Notes under the pieces: generated by a model
What the model was told of the DNA's origin: nothing
Databases searched by the model: none
The model's input: only the letters and a program-made list of their open reading frames with translations
Shown here: positions 37,200 to 46,640 of the stretch, one piece after another
Layout: each line of letters starts with the position of its first letter
Numbering within the stretch: the stretch's first letter is position 1
Program-made: the position numbers and the translations under genes
Source: Microbacterium sp. SORGH_AS_1204
GTDB taxonomy: Bacteria; Actinomycetota; Actinomycetes; Actinomycetales; Microbacteriaceae
Direction of reading: 5' to 3'
NCBI RefSeq assembly: GCF_030818935.1
Contig: NZ_JAUTBD010000001.1
Location: 1,240,001 to 1,304,000 of the forward strand
Length of the DNA: 64,000 nt

Positions 37200-38797
37200 C
37201 GTCGGTCGTCGACGCCGGGGGCGCCCCGGCCCTCGAGGCCGCGGGAGAGGAGCTGCTCCGTCTCGAGGGGATCACTGTCCTCTTCGGCGGGAGGGCTGCG
37301 CTGGACTCGGCCTCCCTGACGGTGCGGCGGGGCGAGGTGCACGCCATCGTCGGGCAGAACGGATCCGGCAAATCCACGCTTATCAAGGTGCTGGCCGGCA
37401 TCCACACTCCGGCGCAGGGGCGGCTCGTCGTCGACGGTCAGCACCTCAGCCTGCCGCCCTCCTCCCATGACCTCATCCGCCATCGCGTGTCGTTCGTGCA
37501 CCAGGATCTCGGACTCATCGACGCGCTCTCGGTCACCGACAACATCTGCATCGGCAAGCTCGAGCACAGCCGGATCCTGCGCTACATCGCCGACGCGCGC
37601 CAGGCGGTGAGCGCTCGCCGCGTGTTGGACGCGCTCGGTACTCCCCTCGACGAGAGCACGAAGGTCGCGACCTTGGCGCCCGCCGAGCGCACCATGGTGG
37701 CGATGGCGCGCGGCCTGCTGGTCCAGGGCGACAGGCCGGGGCTGATCGTGCTGGACGAGGCCACCCGGACACTGACCGAGGCCTCGGCCGAGCCGATCTA
37801 CGCCGCGATCCGCTCGATCGTCGCGGCCGGTGGCGGGGTGCTCCTGATCAGCCACAACCTCGAGGAGGTCCTGGCCATCGCCGACAGGGTGACCGTCCTG
37901 CGCGACGGTCGCGTCGTCGCCGCGGGTGCGCCCGTGGAAGACCTGGACGAGCGCGAGATCGCACGCCTGATGCTCGGGCGCGACGTCAGTCCCGACTTCC
38001 TCCACTCCGCCGCGGCCCCCGCATCCACAGAGCCGCTCGTGAGAATCTCCGATGTGCGCGGGCGCCGTGTGCACGGCGTCGACCTCACCCTCGGCCGAGG
38101 TGAGATCGTCGGGATCACGGGGCTGGAGGGATCGGGCTTCGAGGACCTGCCGTACCTGGTCTCCGGTGCTCTGGAGGCATCGGGCGGAACGGTGTCGCTG
38201 CCGTCGCACCGGCTGGACGTGCGACGCACGAGCGTGCGGACGGCTTTGCGTGCGGGCGTGGTGGTGGTGCCCGAGGAGCGGCACCGCGACGGGATCGCGC
38301 TCTCGGAGAGCATCGAGGCCAATGTGTCGTTGCCCCGCATCGCGTCGCGCAGCAGACGGTGGTGGCTTGCGCGTGACTGGCAGCGTCGGGAGGCGCGGGA
38401 GGTCATCGAGAGGCTGGGTGTCTCGCCTCCCGATCCCCAGATGCTCGTCGGTCGGCTCAGCGGGGGGAATCAGCAGAAGGTCCTCGTCGGCAAATGGCTC
38501 CTCGACGACCCGACGCTGCTCTTCCTGCATGAACCGACGCAGGCCGTCGATGTCGGCGCCCGCATGGACATCCTGTCGGCCATCCGCGAGTTGACGACCT
38601 CCGAGGTCTCGATCGTCCTGGTGTCGCGCGAGGCCGGCGATCTGGCGGCGATCTGCGATCGCGTTCCCATCTTCCGCGACGGACGGATCGCCCGAGAACT
38701 GGTCACCAGCGACCCTGACGACATCATCGAAGCGGTCTACGGGACGCCCCGCGCTGCCCGAGGCCCGATCACGACCGTGGAAAGAGGTGGAGCATGA
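37196..38797 (+). CDS. ABC transporter ATP-binding protein (RbsA-like, two domains)
   Basis: A 533-residue tandem ATPase. Domain 1: Walker A GQNGSGKST, Walker B LIVLDEATRTL, with a poor signature motif (LAPAERTM). Domain 2: degenerate Walker A GLEGSGFED, good signature LSGGNQQKV, and Walker B LLFLHEPTQAVDVGA, in which the usual Asp is His. Uneven domains are normal for RbsA-like proteins, but the domain-2 His is unusual. Overlaps on both sides (ATGA) place it between the binding protein and permease. Confidence 0.9.
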   Translation: MTSVVDAGGAPALEAAGEELLRLEGITVLFGGRAALDSASLTVRRGEVHAIVGQNGSGKSTLIKVLAGIHTPAQGRLVVDGQHLSLPPSSHDLIRHRVSFVHQDLGLIDALSVTDNICIGKLEHSRILRYIADARQAVSARRVLDALGTPLDESTKVATLAPAERTMVAMARGLLVQGDRPGLIVLDEATRTLTEASAEPIYAAIRSIVAAGGGVLLISHNLEEVLAIADRVTVLRDGRVVAAGAPVEDLDEREIARLMLGRDVSPDFLHSAAAPASTEPLVRISDVRGRRVHGVDLTLGRGEIVGITGLEGSGFEDLPYLVSGALEASGGTVSLPSHRLDVRRTSVRTALRAGVVVVPEERHRDGIALSESIEANVSLPRIASRSRRWWLARDWQRREAREVIERLGVSPPDPQMLVGRLSGGNQQKVLVGKWLLDDPTLLFLHEPTQAVDVGARMDILSAIRELTTSEVSIVLVSREAGDLAAICDRVPIFRDGRIARELVTSDPDDIIEAVYGTPRAARGPITTVERGGA

Positions 38798-39813
38798 CCT
38801 CCCGTATCGATGCCTCCGTGGCATCCCCCTCCCTGGTGACCCCGTCGAGGGCGCCCCGTAAGACCCGAACGGGTTCCCCGTTCTGGCAGCGTTATCTGCT
38901 GGTCGGACTGTGGCTGGCGCTGATCGTCGTGTTCGTCTCGATCAGTCCGGAGCGGTTCCTCTCCCTGCCCGTGGCGCTGAGCGTGTTCAGCTCCGCCGAC
39001 GTGTACGTCTTCCTCGGGCTCGCCGTGCTCTTGACGTTCTACGTCGGCGAGATCGACCTCTCGGTGCCGTTCGTCTTCGGCCTGTCCGCCACGCTCGTTC
39101 CCTCTCTGTCGGGCCTCTACGGTGTCCCGCTCTGGCTCTCCATCGCCCTCGCCCTCGTGGCCTCTGTCGTCGTCGGGATCGTCAACGCCTTCTTCGTCCT
39201 GCGCATCGGCGTCGATCCGCTCGTGACGACTCTCGGAGTCGGGGCGGTCGTGCAAGGTCTCGCGCTCGTCGTCTCGAACGAGATGCCGCAAGCGGGCCTT
39301 CCGCCCGCGTTCACTGCTTTCGCCTCGACGCGCCTGCTCGGTCTGACCGTCACGTTCTGGTCGGGTCTGCTGCTCGCGATCCTCCTGGCCTACATCCTGT
39401 ATCGGACTCCGCTCGGGCGTCGGATGACGTTCGTGGGCGCCAATCACGAGGTCGCGCGGCTCTCGGGGATCTCGGTGGATCGCGTGCGCGCGGGCAGCTA
39501 CGTCTTCGGCTCGCTGATCGCTGGAATCGGCGGGGTGTTCGTGGTGGCACGGCTGGGCGGATTCGATGCGAGCAGCTCCACGAGCTACCTGATGCCGATG
39601 TTCGCCACGGTCTTCGCCAGTGCTGCCGTGATCACCCTGGGCCGCTTCAACCCGTTCGGTGTTCTCATCGGCGCCTACTTCATCTCCACGGGAACGCTCG
39701 GTCTGAAGGTGCTCGGGCTGACCGGATGGACCCAGCAGGTCTTCTACGGGGGCGCGCTGATCCTGGCCGTGTCGATGGTCACCCTGGTGCGCAAGAGGAG
39801 CGGCGGCGCATGA
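38794..39813 (+). CDS. ABC transporter permease (RbsC-like)
   Basis: A 339-residue membrane protein with about 8-10 helices. Family features include FLGLAVLLTFYVGEIDLSVPFVFGLSA and the conserved loop IGANHEVARLSGISVDRVRAGSYVFGSLIAGIGGVFVVARLGGFDAS (seen as VGANHEVARLSG). It completes a binding protein-ATPase-permease importer of the sugar (CUT2) type, with one permease gene probably forming a homodimer. Confidence 0.9.
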   Translation: MTSRIDASVASPSLVTPSRAPRKTRTGSPFWQRYLLVGLWLALIVVFVSISPERFLSLPVALSVFSSADVYVFLGLAVLLTFYVGEIDLSVPFVFGLSATLVPSLSGLYGVPLWLSIALALVASVVVGIVNAFFVLRIGVDPLVTTLGVGAVVQGLALVVSNEMPQAGLPPAFTAFASTRLLGLTVTFWSGLLLAILLAYILYRTPLGRRMTFVGANHEVARLSGISVDRVRAGSYVFGSLIAGIGGVFVVARLGGFDASSSTSYLMPMFATVFASAAVITLGRFNPFGVLIGAYFISTGTLGLKVLGLTGWTQQVFYGGALILAVSMVTLVRKRSGGA

Positions 39814-39865
39814 CGACGGTGTCGCGGGTGCCGGGACCGGCATCCAGGATCGAAGGAGGACACGC

Positions 39866-40897
39866 ATGACGACGACGAAGGACGCACGCTCCGCAGCGAC
39901 GATGAGGGCGGTGCTGTTCGACCGGGTCGGGGAGGCGCGGACGGCGTTACGCGTCGTCGAACGACCGATCCCCGTCCCCGGCCCGGGCGAGGTGCTCGTG
40001 CGCATCGAGGCGGCGGGAGTCAACTACTCGGACACCGTGCGTCGGCGCGGTGAGCCGTATCCGACGAACCTGCGACCGCCCTACGTCCTCGGCGGTGAGG
40101 CCGTCGGAGAGGTCGTCGCGCATGGCGATCGTGCGACGGCGGAATGGGACGGACGCCGGGTGTTCGTGTGGCCTGACTCGGGCTGCTACGCCGAGTACGT
40201 CGTCGCCGCCGTGTCGGAGATCGCGGAGGTACCCACGGACCTGCCGGCAACCACCCTGCTCGCCCTCGGGATCCAGGGGATGACGGCGTGGGGTGCTCTG
40301 ACGGACGCGGGGCGACTCGCCCCCGGCGACCGGGTCCTCGTGTGGGGGGCGGCGGGAGGCGTGGGCACCATGGCGGTGCAACTGGCGCAGATCCTGGGAG
40401 CCGGCGCCGTCCTCGGCGCGGCGAGCAGCGAATCCCGTCGGTCCGAGGTCGCCCGCTCCGGCGGCATCCCCGTCGATCCGGCGAGCCCCGACTGGGTCCG
40501 CGCGGTGCGTGAGGCGACCGAGGGCAACGGGGTAGACGTCGTCCTGCAGGTGGCGGCCGGGCGGAGCTTCCGTCAGTCGCTCGATGTGCTCGCATACGGC
40601 GGACGCATCGTCATCGTCGGAGCGATTCCCGACGAGGACGGGGATACCGATCTCACGGTCGCAGCGCCCCGGATGATCGCGGGAGGCGTGGGCGTTCGCG
40701 GCTACTTCCTCGGCCACCACCTCGCCGAGCCCGGTTTCGCCGACTCCGCGATGGCCCGACTGGCCGACCTCGTCCGCGGCGGGCGGTTGCGCGTCGCTGC
40801 GTCCGACGAGTTCGGCCTCGCCGAGGCCGCCGCCGCTCACGAGGCTCTCGAGCAGCGCAGCCGCGTGGGAAAGGTCGTCCTGCGCGTCAGCGGATGA
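39866..40897 (+). CDS. Quinone oxidoreductase-like MDR protein
   Basis: A 343-residue medium-chain reductase without structural zinc Cys. Features: AAGVNYSDTVRRRGEPYP, LGGEAVGEV, the NADPH site VLVWGAAGGVGTMAVQLAQ, and GYFLGHHL. Such enzymes reduce quinones or alpha,beta-enones using NADPH. It follows the ABC permease gene, with AGGAGGACACGC before ATG 39866. It may act on pathway quinones or enones; that is inference. Confidence 0.86.
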   Translation: MTTTKDARSAATMRAVLFDRVGEARTALRVVERPIPVPGPGEVLVRIEAAGVNYSDTVRRRGEPYPTNLRPPYVLGGEAVGEVVAHGDRATAEWDGRRVFVWPDSGCYAEYVVAAVSEIAEVPTDLPATTLLALGIQGMTAWGALTDAGRLAPGDRVLVWGAAGGVGTMAVQLAQILGAGAVLGAASSESRRSEVARSGGIPVDPASPDWVRAVREATEGNGVDVVLQVAAGRSFRQSLDVLAYGGRIVIVGAIPDEDGDTDLTVAAPRMIAGGVGVRGYFLGHHLAEPGFADSAMARLADLVRGGRLRVAASDEFGLAEAAAAHEALEQRSRVGKVVLRVSG

Positions 40898-41019
40898 GCG
40901 GGCGTTCCGGGTTCGCCGGCTGAGGGGCAGTGAAGGCGTCGCGTTCCTCGGCCCCACGACCGCGCGACGCGCGTGCGCCGGTCGCAGCACCCGGGACGCT
41001 CCGACGGCGCCGTGGGCCG

Positions 41020-41631
41020 TCAGCCGTCGCGCGAACTGTCCGGGTCGGTGGGGGAGAGGACGCGCCGCAGCAGGGCGACGCACGAGGTCATCGCGACGCG
41101 GGGTTCGAGGATCCACTGGGTCTGCAGTCCGTCGAGGGCCGCCACCGCGAGGGTGACCAGATCGCGGGCTCGCTCAGGCGAGAGGGCACCGCCCCACTCG
41201 GCCTGGATCTTGTCGGTGAGGTGACCGCGCGTCTGCGCGAACCGCGCGCGGAAGAACTCCTGCGCGGGATGCTCCTCGGTCGTGCTCTCGGCCGAGAGCA
41301 CCGCGTAGAAGCGCACCAGGTCTGCGCGGCGCTCGTTGGTGGCGGCGGCGAGCTCGAGGTAGTCGGGAACCGGCATCTCGTCGATGCCCCGGCCCTCGGG
41401 ATCGCGCAGCGTGCCGTGTTCGTCGTAGAAGTGCTCGAGCGTGGCCAGGAGCAGCTTCTCCTTGGTGGAGAAGTGGTGCAGGATCGCGGACTGGACGATG
41501 CCGGCGTCGGCGGCGATACGTGCGAGAGAGGTTCCGCGATAGCCGAATCGGCCGAAGTTGTGCACGGCCGAGGCGAAGATCGCCTCCCGGGTCGAGTCGC
41601 CCTGAGCGACGATCCGGGGGGCACGGGGCAT
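41020..41631 (-). CDS. TetR family transcriptional regulator
   Basis: A 203-residue TetR-family regulator. HTH: REAIFASAVHNFGRFGYRGTSLARIAADAGIVQSAILHHFSTKEKLLLATLEHFYDEH. C-terminal helical domain unclassified. ATG 41631 is chosen for an upstream AGGATGAG; ATG 41640 would add MRT. It is the last gene of a GH3-MFS-TetR group, and a 9+9 bp palindrome in front of the GH3 gene is a likely target. Confidence 0.88.
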   Translation of the reverse strand: MPRAPRIVAQGDSTREAIFASAVHNFGRFGYRGTSLARIAADAGIVQSAILHHFSTKEKLLLATLEHFYDEHGTLRDPEGRGIDEMPVPDYLELAAATNERRADLVRFYAVLSAESTTEEHPAQEFFRARFAQTRGHLTDKIQAEWGGALSPERARDLVTLAVAALDGLQTQWILEPRVAMTSCVALLRRVLSPTDPDSSRDG

Positions 41632-41678
41632 GGTTCTCATCCTAGGGCGGCGGCCTCGCGGACCGCCGCCCGGTCGGA

Positions 41679-42991
41679 TCAGCGCACGCCGCGGATGACG
41701 GCGATCGCTGCTGCGCCCAGCAGGGCGAAGACCGCCGCGCCGACGTAGAGCGCGACGTAGTTCTGGCTGCCGGGCGTCGCCCCGATCAGCAGAAGCACCG
41801 GCGCGAGCACGGGGGCGACCGTCTGGGGCACGGTGCTGGAGAGGTTGAACACGCCCATGCCCTTCGCGGCCTCTGTGTCGGAGTCGGGCAGCACGTCCGA
41901 GACGAGCGCGTAGTCGACGCCCATGTACGCCCCCTGCGACAGGCCGCCGATGACCACGCCGAGCAGGAACCCGTCGAAGCCGGTGGCGGTGGCCACCACG
42001 ATTATCGCGGCCGCGTAGCCGAGCGACGCGGCGATGACGAAGACCTTGCGTCGCTTGACGATGTCGCTCAGCCAGCCGGCGAGCAGGCTGCTGACGAACA
42101 CGCTGGCGGCGAGAGCCAGCATGGAGATGAACAGCAGATTCGGCAGCGACTCCTTGGGGAGGCCGAGGTGGTCGCTGAGGAAGTAGGTCTTGTACGTCGT
42201 CAGCAGGGCCAGTGCGGTCCAGACGAGGAAGCGACCCACCCACGCCAGTCCGAAGGCCCGGAACGGAACGGGTTGATCCACAGGGCGGTGAAGATGTCGG
42301 CGAGACGGAACCGCCCGACCTCCGCGCGGGTGCGCGGCGCTTCCTTGAGACCGGCGACGAAGATGACGACGAGCACGAGGGCGAGCGCGGCGGGGGCCAG
42401 GAACATCCACACGCCCTGCGTGCCCGTCCCCTGCACGAGGAACGTCCCGGCCACGGCACCGACCTGACTGCCCGAGCCGAGCCACGCCGACACCCGACCC
42501 CGCTTGTGTGCGGGAACGCGTTCGGGCAGCACGGCCACGGTCGCGGCGAGGGCGGTGTTGAAGCCGACCTGCGCGATGCACCAGGCGACGGCGATCATCG
42601 GAATGGTCGTCGCCGCTCCGAGGAAGAACGTCGCGATGATTCCCACGAGCACGCCGCCGAGGATGAAGGGGCGCCGCTGGCCGAAGCGCGAGGTCGACTT
42701 GTCGCTGAGGCGCCCGAAGATCGGGTTGGCGAACAGCGCACAGGCGGCGCCGAGCCCGGCGATGAGCGAGAGGGATGCCGCTTTGTTCGCCGGATCCACG
42801 TCGCCGACGCGAAGCGAGAGGGTGACGGCGGCGGGGGTCATGAGGGCGATCCACACCCCCAGCTGGCCGAGGACGTAGCGCGTGATGAATCCGGCGCCGA
42901 CGTGCTGGCCCGTCAGCCGCATCATGCGCTCGGCGGTGCTCTCGGCCGTGCTGCCGGCGGTCGCCGGGACGGGATGCTGTGTCTGTGTCAT
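41679..42991 (-). pseudogene. MFS (sugar-type) transporter with one frameshift
   Basis: A transporter of about 437 residues, one-base deletion aside. The first frame (from ATG 42991, strong AAAGGAG site) gives the N-terminal half, including FGRLSDKSTSRFGQRRPFILGG. Near 42267 the expected FRAFGLAWVGRFLVWTALALLTTYKTYF continues in another frame, so one base is missing in the CCGTTCCGTTCC run. The second frame encodes the C-terminal six helices to 41679. Adjacent GH3 gene suggests an oligosaccharide or glycoside substrate. Confidence 0.82.
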
Positions 42992-43025
42992 GGTGTCTCC
43001 TTTGACGAGGGGTGGGGGGTGGGGG

Positions 43026-44924
43026 TCAGGCCTGCGGGGTGAGGCCGTGTCCGTAGGGGAACAGCGGCGCTTCGGTGTCGAAGGGCACGTCTTCGCGCGA
43101 GCGCTCGACGGCAGCCATCGACGAGGGGAGCTCGAACGGCAGCCGCCCCTCCGCGCGCGCACGGCCGAAGAGGACCTCGAGGTATGCGCGATCTCCGCTG
43201 CCGAACGATCCCGTCACCGCCGCCGCCGCGGCGACGACGTCGGTGAGGATGGCCGGTCGGTCCAGGAACACGTCGACGACGGTCGGCACGGCGCGGCAGA
43301 GCGCGTCGATGTGGGCGGCCTCGTCGGGCGAGAACTCGAGCGAGCCCTGGTGGAAGAACGTCTCGAAGTAGAAGGTCTGTCGCACCTCGCTCGGCGCTTT
43401 CACGCGGAGGATCGCGATGTCGGCATCCCGGGGGTCGTCCGCCACCTCGGCGAAGTCGGCCAGGATCGCCGGGTCCACGCCCTCGGCGTAGACCCGCAGG
43501 CCGGCCGCGAGCGGGACGACCGAGCGGCCGGCGTCGCCGTTGGCGAGAACGGTGATGCTGCGCTGCTGGGCCGCGTGACCGGCGGCGACCGCGTCGGCGG
43601 CCCCCGCGACGGCGCGCGCGTGATCGAGGTCGAGGAACGGGTCGTCGAACAGTCCGAGGGCGAACTTCACCCGCAGCAGACGCCGCACGGACTCGTCGAT
43701 GCGCTGCTCGGTGATCTCGCCGCTCTCGACGAGGTCGACGACGATCTCGGGGCACTTCTCGCCGCCGAGCTGATCGGCTCCGGCATCGAGGATCTTCTTC
43801 ACGCGTGTGCGTGCGTCGGCGTGCTCCATGCCCCATGCCTTCGGGGGCAGCTCTCGCCCGGGCGTCGTGTACCCGTGCACGAGGGCCCAGTCGGTGCAGA
43901 TGACCCCGTCGTAGCCGAGCTTCTCGCGCAGCAGACCGGTCAGGATCTGCTTGTTGAAGCCGAACCCGACTTCTTCGACCGGCTCGCCGTCGAGGACGAG
44001 TCCCTCGGGCAGGCCGTAATAGGGCATGATGCCCGCCGTGCCCGCCGCGATCGCGGCGCGGAACGGCTCGAGGTGGTAGTCGAAGTTGTCGCCCGGGTAG
44101 ACCTGCTCCCGCCCGTAGGGGAAGTGCGCGTCCTCGCCGTTCTTCTGGAGACCGCCGCCGGGGAAGTGCTTGGTGGTGCAGGCGACCGACGTCGCGCCCA
44201 GCTCGGCACCCTGGAACCCGTCGAGGTAGGCGCGCACGTAGGCGGACGCGAGCTCGGCATCCTCTCCGAACGTGTGGATCTGGCGTGCCCAGCGCGGCTC
44301 GGTCGTGAGGTCGACGGTGGGGTGGAGTGCGGCGCGGATGCCGACGGAGGCATACTCGGCGCGCGCGATGTCGGCGAATTCCCGGACCGTGTCGACGTCG
44401 CGGAGAGCGGCGAGCCCCAGGGGCTCCGGCCACTTCGAGAAGAACGCGGAGGGGAGCGACGCGCCGACGTTGCGGACGAAGGCGTGCCGCGGATCGGTGG
44501 AGAGGGTGACGGGGATGCCGAGTCTCGTGCGCGACGCTGCGTCTTGCAGGGCGTTGCTCCAGGCCACGGCCTGCTCGACGCTCTCGAGCTCGAGGACGTT
44601 GAAGTGCGTCATGTGCTTCTCGCCGAGCAGATCGCTGGTCGCCGTCTTGTTGTAGCGCTCGGCTCCGACGACGTCATCGTCGGGGGTGTCGTGCTCGACG
44701 ACGACTCCGCCGCGTCCGGACTCGATGACCGACTGGAACATCTGCCCGGCCTTCTCGGCCAGTGTCATCCGCGACAGCAGGTCGTCGACGCGGTCGTCGA
44801 TGCGTGCCGTCGGGTTCTCGTAGACCGCCATGATGCCGTCGTGGTCGAGGTCGCGGAAGCGGGTTCCGTCGGGCGCGGTGCGCACCGAGCGCGCCGCGGT
44901 GGTGGGGAACGATGTGACTGACAT
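43026..44924 (-). CDS. Glycoside hydrolase family 3 protein
   Basis: A 632-residue GH3 enzyme, likely a beta-glucosidase or related glycosidase. Features: TKHFPGGG at 251-258, catalytic nucleophile Asp345 in YDGVICTDW, and a C-terminal domain ending LFPYGHGLTP. No signal peptide, so it acts in the cytoplasm on imported substrate. ATG 44924 follows GGAGG. It heads a GH3-MFS-TetR group; an operator is about 25 bp upstream. Confidence 0.9.
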   Translation of the reverse strand: MSVTSFPTTAARSVRTAPDGTRFRDLDHDGIMAVYENPTARIDDRVDDLLSRMTLAEKAGQMFQSVIESGRGGVVVEHDTPDDDVVGAERYNKTATSDLLGEKHMTHFNVLELESVEQAVAWSNALQDAASRTRLGIPVTLSTDPRHAFVRNVGASLPSAFFSKWPEPLGLAALRDVDTVREFADIARAEYASVGIRAALHPTVDLTTEPRWARQIHTFGEDAELASAYVRAYLDGFQGAELGATSVACTTKHFPGGGLQKNGEDAHFPYGREQVYPGDNFDYHLEPFRAAIAAGTAGIMPYYGLPEGLVLDGEPVEEVGFGFNKQILTGLLREKLGYDGVICTDWALVHGYTTPGRELPPKAWGMEHADARTRVKKILDAGADQLGGEKCPEIVVDLVESGEITEQRIDESVRRLLRVKFALGLFDDPFLDLDHARAVAGAADAVAAGHAAQQRSITVLANGDAGRSVVPLAAGLRVYAEGVDPAILADFAEVADDPRDADIAILRVKAPSEVRQTFYFETFFHQGSLEFSPDEAAHIDALCRAVPTVVDVFLDRPAILTDVVAAAAAVTGSFGSGDRAYLEVLFGRARAEGRLPFELPSSMAAVERSREDVPFDTEAPLFPYGHGLTPQA

Positions 44925-44948
44925 GGGGGAGCCTCCGGAGTGATCTGC

Positions 44949-44970
44949 ACTGACTGTATGAACAGTCAGT
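44949..44970. promoter_or_regulatory. Palindromic TetR-type operator
   Basis: ACTGACTGT at 44949-44957 and ACAGTCAGT at 44962-44970 are exact complements separated by ATGA. The size and composition fit TetR operators. Position immediately upstream of the GH3 gene suggests repression by the TetR gene at 41020. Confidence 0.75.
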
Positions 44971-45031
44971 CTGTTTTGCAAGCATGGGGGAAGGGGACTT
45001 TCGATTCGCAGGACGCCACGAGCCCGCGTGA

Positions 45032-45913
45032 TCACCGGGCGAGTACCTCACCCAGCACGCGCTCCGCGAACTCCCGCTCGCCCGGGGTGATGTTGGTGAG
45101 CATGATCAGCCCCTTCCACAGGGTCCAGCCCGCCCCGCGCGCCCACGTGGCATCGTCGAGGTCGAGCACCTCGCAGAAGACGCGTCGAGCCGGCCCGCGG
45201 AATTGGCTCCAGCGGATAACGGTGTCGCACGCGGGATCGCCGACCGCCGAGCAGCCGAAGTCGATCACCGCCGACAGGCGGTGCTCGGCATCGACGAGCA
45301 GGTTGCCGATCGCGACGTCGCCGTGCACCCACACCGGCGGCCCCGTGGATTCCGCGGCGAGCGCATCGCGCCACACGCCCTGCGCGCGGTCTCGCTGCGC
45401 TCCATCCAGCAGATAGAACCGGCGCGTGACCTGCTCGTCCCACTGCGACACGGGGTCGCCGCGGAACGCGCTGTGCTCACCGGGGGCGGGGCCGCCCGTG
45501 GCATCCGTGGTCCGGAGGGCGACGAGGAAGTGGGCGAGCCGCTCCGCGAGCGCCACATCGTCTCGAACGCGGACGGCGTCGGGGCGGATGCCATCGAGCC
45601 AGCCGTACACCGACCACGGGGACGGGAACCGAGGCGAGGCTCGCCCGACGCCCACGACCGCGGGGATGGGCACCGGCAGGTGCGGAGCCAGAAACGGCAG
45701 GTACTTCTGCTCTTTCGCGACCTGCGGGACGAATCCGAGGTCGGCGGGCAGGCGGGCCACCAGTGCGTCGCCCAGGCGGAACGTACGGTGGTCGTTGCCC
45801 GACTCCCGGACAGCGGCCACCGTGAGCCCCGCCCACTGCGGGAACTGTTCGCGGACGAGCGCTGCGGCGAGCGCCTCGTCGATGGCATCCCGAGCGGGGA
45901 AGGCGGCGGGCAT
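45032..45913 (-). CDS. Aminoglycoside phosphotransferase-fold protein
   Basis: A 293-residue APH/choline kinase-fold protein. Catalytic loop VWVHGDVAIGNLL (HxDxxxxN), followed by VIDFGCSAVGDPACD (metal-binding DFG). The family includes antibiotic kinases but also many metabolic kinases, so no resistance is claimed. ATG 45913. Divergent from the next small gene. Confidence 0.85.
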   Translation of the reverse strand: MPAAFPARDAIDEALAAALVREQFPQWAGLTVAAVRESGNDHRTFRLGDALVARLPADLGFVPQVAKEQKYLPFLAPHLPVPIPAVVGVGRASPRFPSPWSVYGWLDGIRPDAVRVRDDVALAERLAHFLVALRTTDATGGPAPGEHSAFRGDPVSQWDEQVTRRFYLLDGAQRDRAQGVWRDALAAESTGPPVWVHGDVAIGNLLVDAEHRLSAVIDFGCSAVGDPACDTVIRWSQFRGPARRVFCEVLDLDDATWARGAGWTLWKGLIMLTNITPGEREFAERVLGEVLAR

Positions 45914-45951
45914 CGGCCCAGGCTAGCTCTTCGCCTCGTACGCTGAATGAC

Positions 45952-46140
45952 ATGGAACGCGACGCGGACGAGCAGGAGCGTCGAGCCCTCCGGTCGATCG
46001 AGGCCATCAACGCCGGCGCCGACGTCGGCGCGGAGGCCCTTGCGCTGTCGAACGAGTTCACCGACCGCCACACCGACCGCATGAAGGCGTGGGTGAAGCG
46101 GCGGTTCCGCCGCACGGAGGGCGACTCGCCCACACGATGA
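45952..46140 (+). CDS. Small hypothetical protein (62 aa)
   Basis: A short charged protein (MERDADEQERRALRSIEAI... ending RRFRRTEGDSPTR) with helical character and a basic tail. No family recognised. Codon bias is good and the start lies 38 bp from the divergent kinase start. Confidence 0.55.
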   Translation: MERDADEQERRALRSIEAINAGADVGAEALALSNEFTDRHTDRMKAWVKRRFRRTEGDSPTR

Positions 46141-46201
46141 CGTTCGCCGACAGGGGCCCGTGCTTCCCGCGCGTGGCCGGCGGGTGCGTCAGAATGAGCA
46201 C

Positions 46202-46621
46202 ATGATCACCGGACGCACACGCCGATACGTCGCCGCGGCCGCGTCGGTCGTCTTCGCCGCGGTGCTCACGTCGTGTTCCGACGCCGGCGTCGCCGACTCG
46301 CGAGCGCCCGGCGTGCCCACTGGCATCCCCGTGGACGGCCCCGGTGCCGAACCGGCGGTCCACCTGCAGTCGGATGGATCGATCGCGGTCGTGACGTGGG
46401 GGAGCAGCAGTTGCCCGCCCACGGCGACGGCGTTCGACACCACCGGGGAATCGCTCGTCGTCTCCTTCTCGACGTCGAGCAACGGTGTGTGCACGGCCGA
46501 CCTCGCGGCGACGACGCACATCTTCTCCGCCGATCGCGTCGGCGACACCGTGCCCCTCGAGGCAACCGTCTCGTACCCCGAGTTCGACGAGACACTCGTC
46601 GTGGAGATCACACGGCCCTAG
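46202..46621 (+). CDS. Hypothetical lipoprotein
   Basis: A 139-residue exported lipoprotein. Signal peptide MITGRTRRYVAAAASVVFAAVLTSC with lipobox LTSC. The mature part is a Ser/Thr-rich single domain containing two Cys (SSCPPTAT and NGVCTADL) that could form a disulfide. Function unknown. ATG 46202. Confidence 0.7.
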   Translation: MITGRTRRYVAAAASVVFAAVLTSCSDAGVADSRAPGVPTGIPVDGPGAEPAVHLQSDGSIAVVTWGSSSCPPTATAFDTTGESLVVSFSTSSNGVCTADLAATTHIFSADRVGDTVPLEATVSYPEFDETLVVEITRP

Positions 46622-46640
46622 CAGTCGCCCGCGGCCGATC

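Noticed and set aside
45032..45913. Antibiotic resistance gene
   Set aside because: The phosphotransferase fold is shared by many non-resistance kinases and nothing nearby supports resistance.
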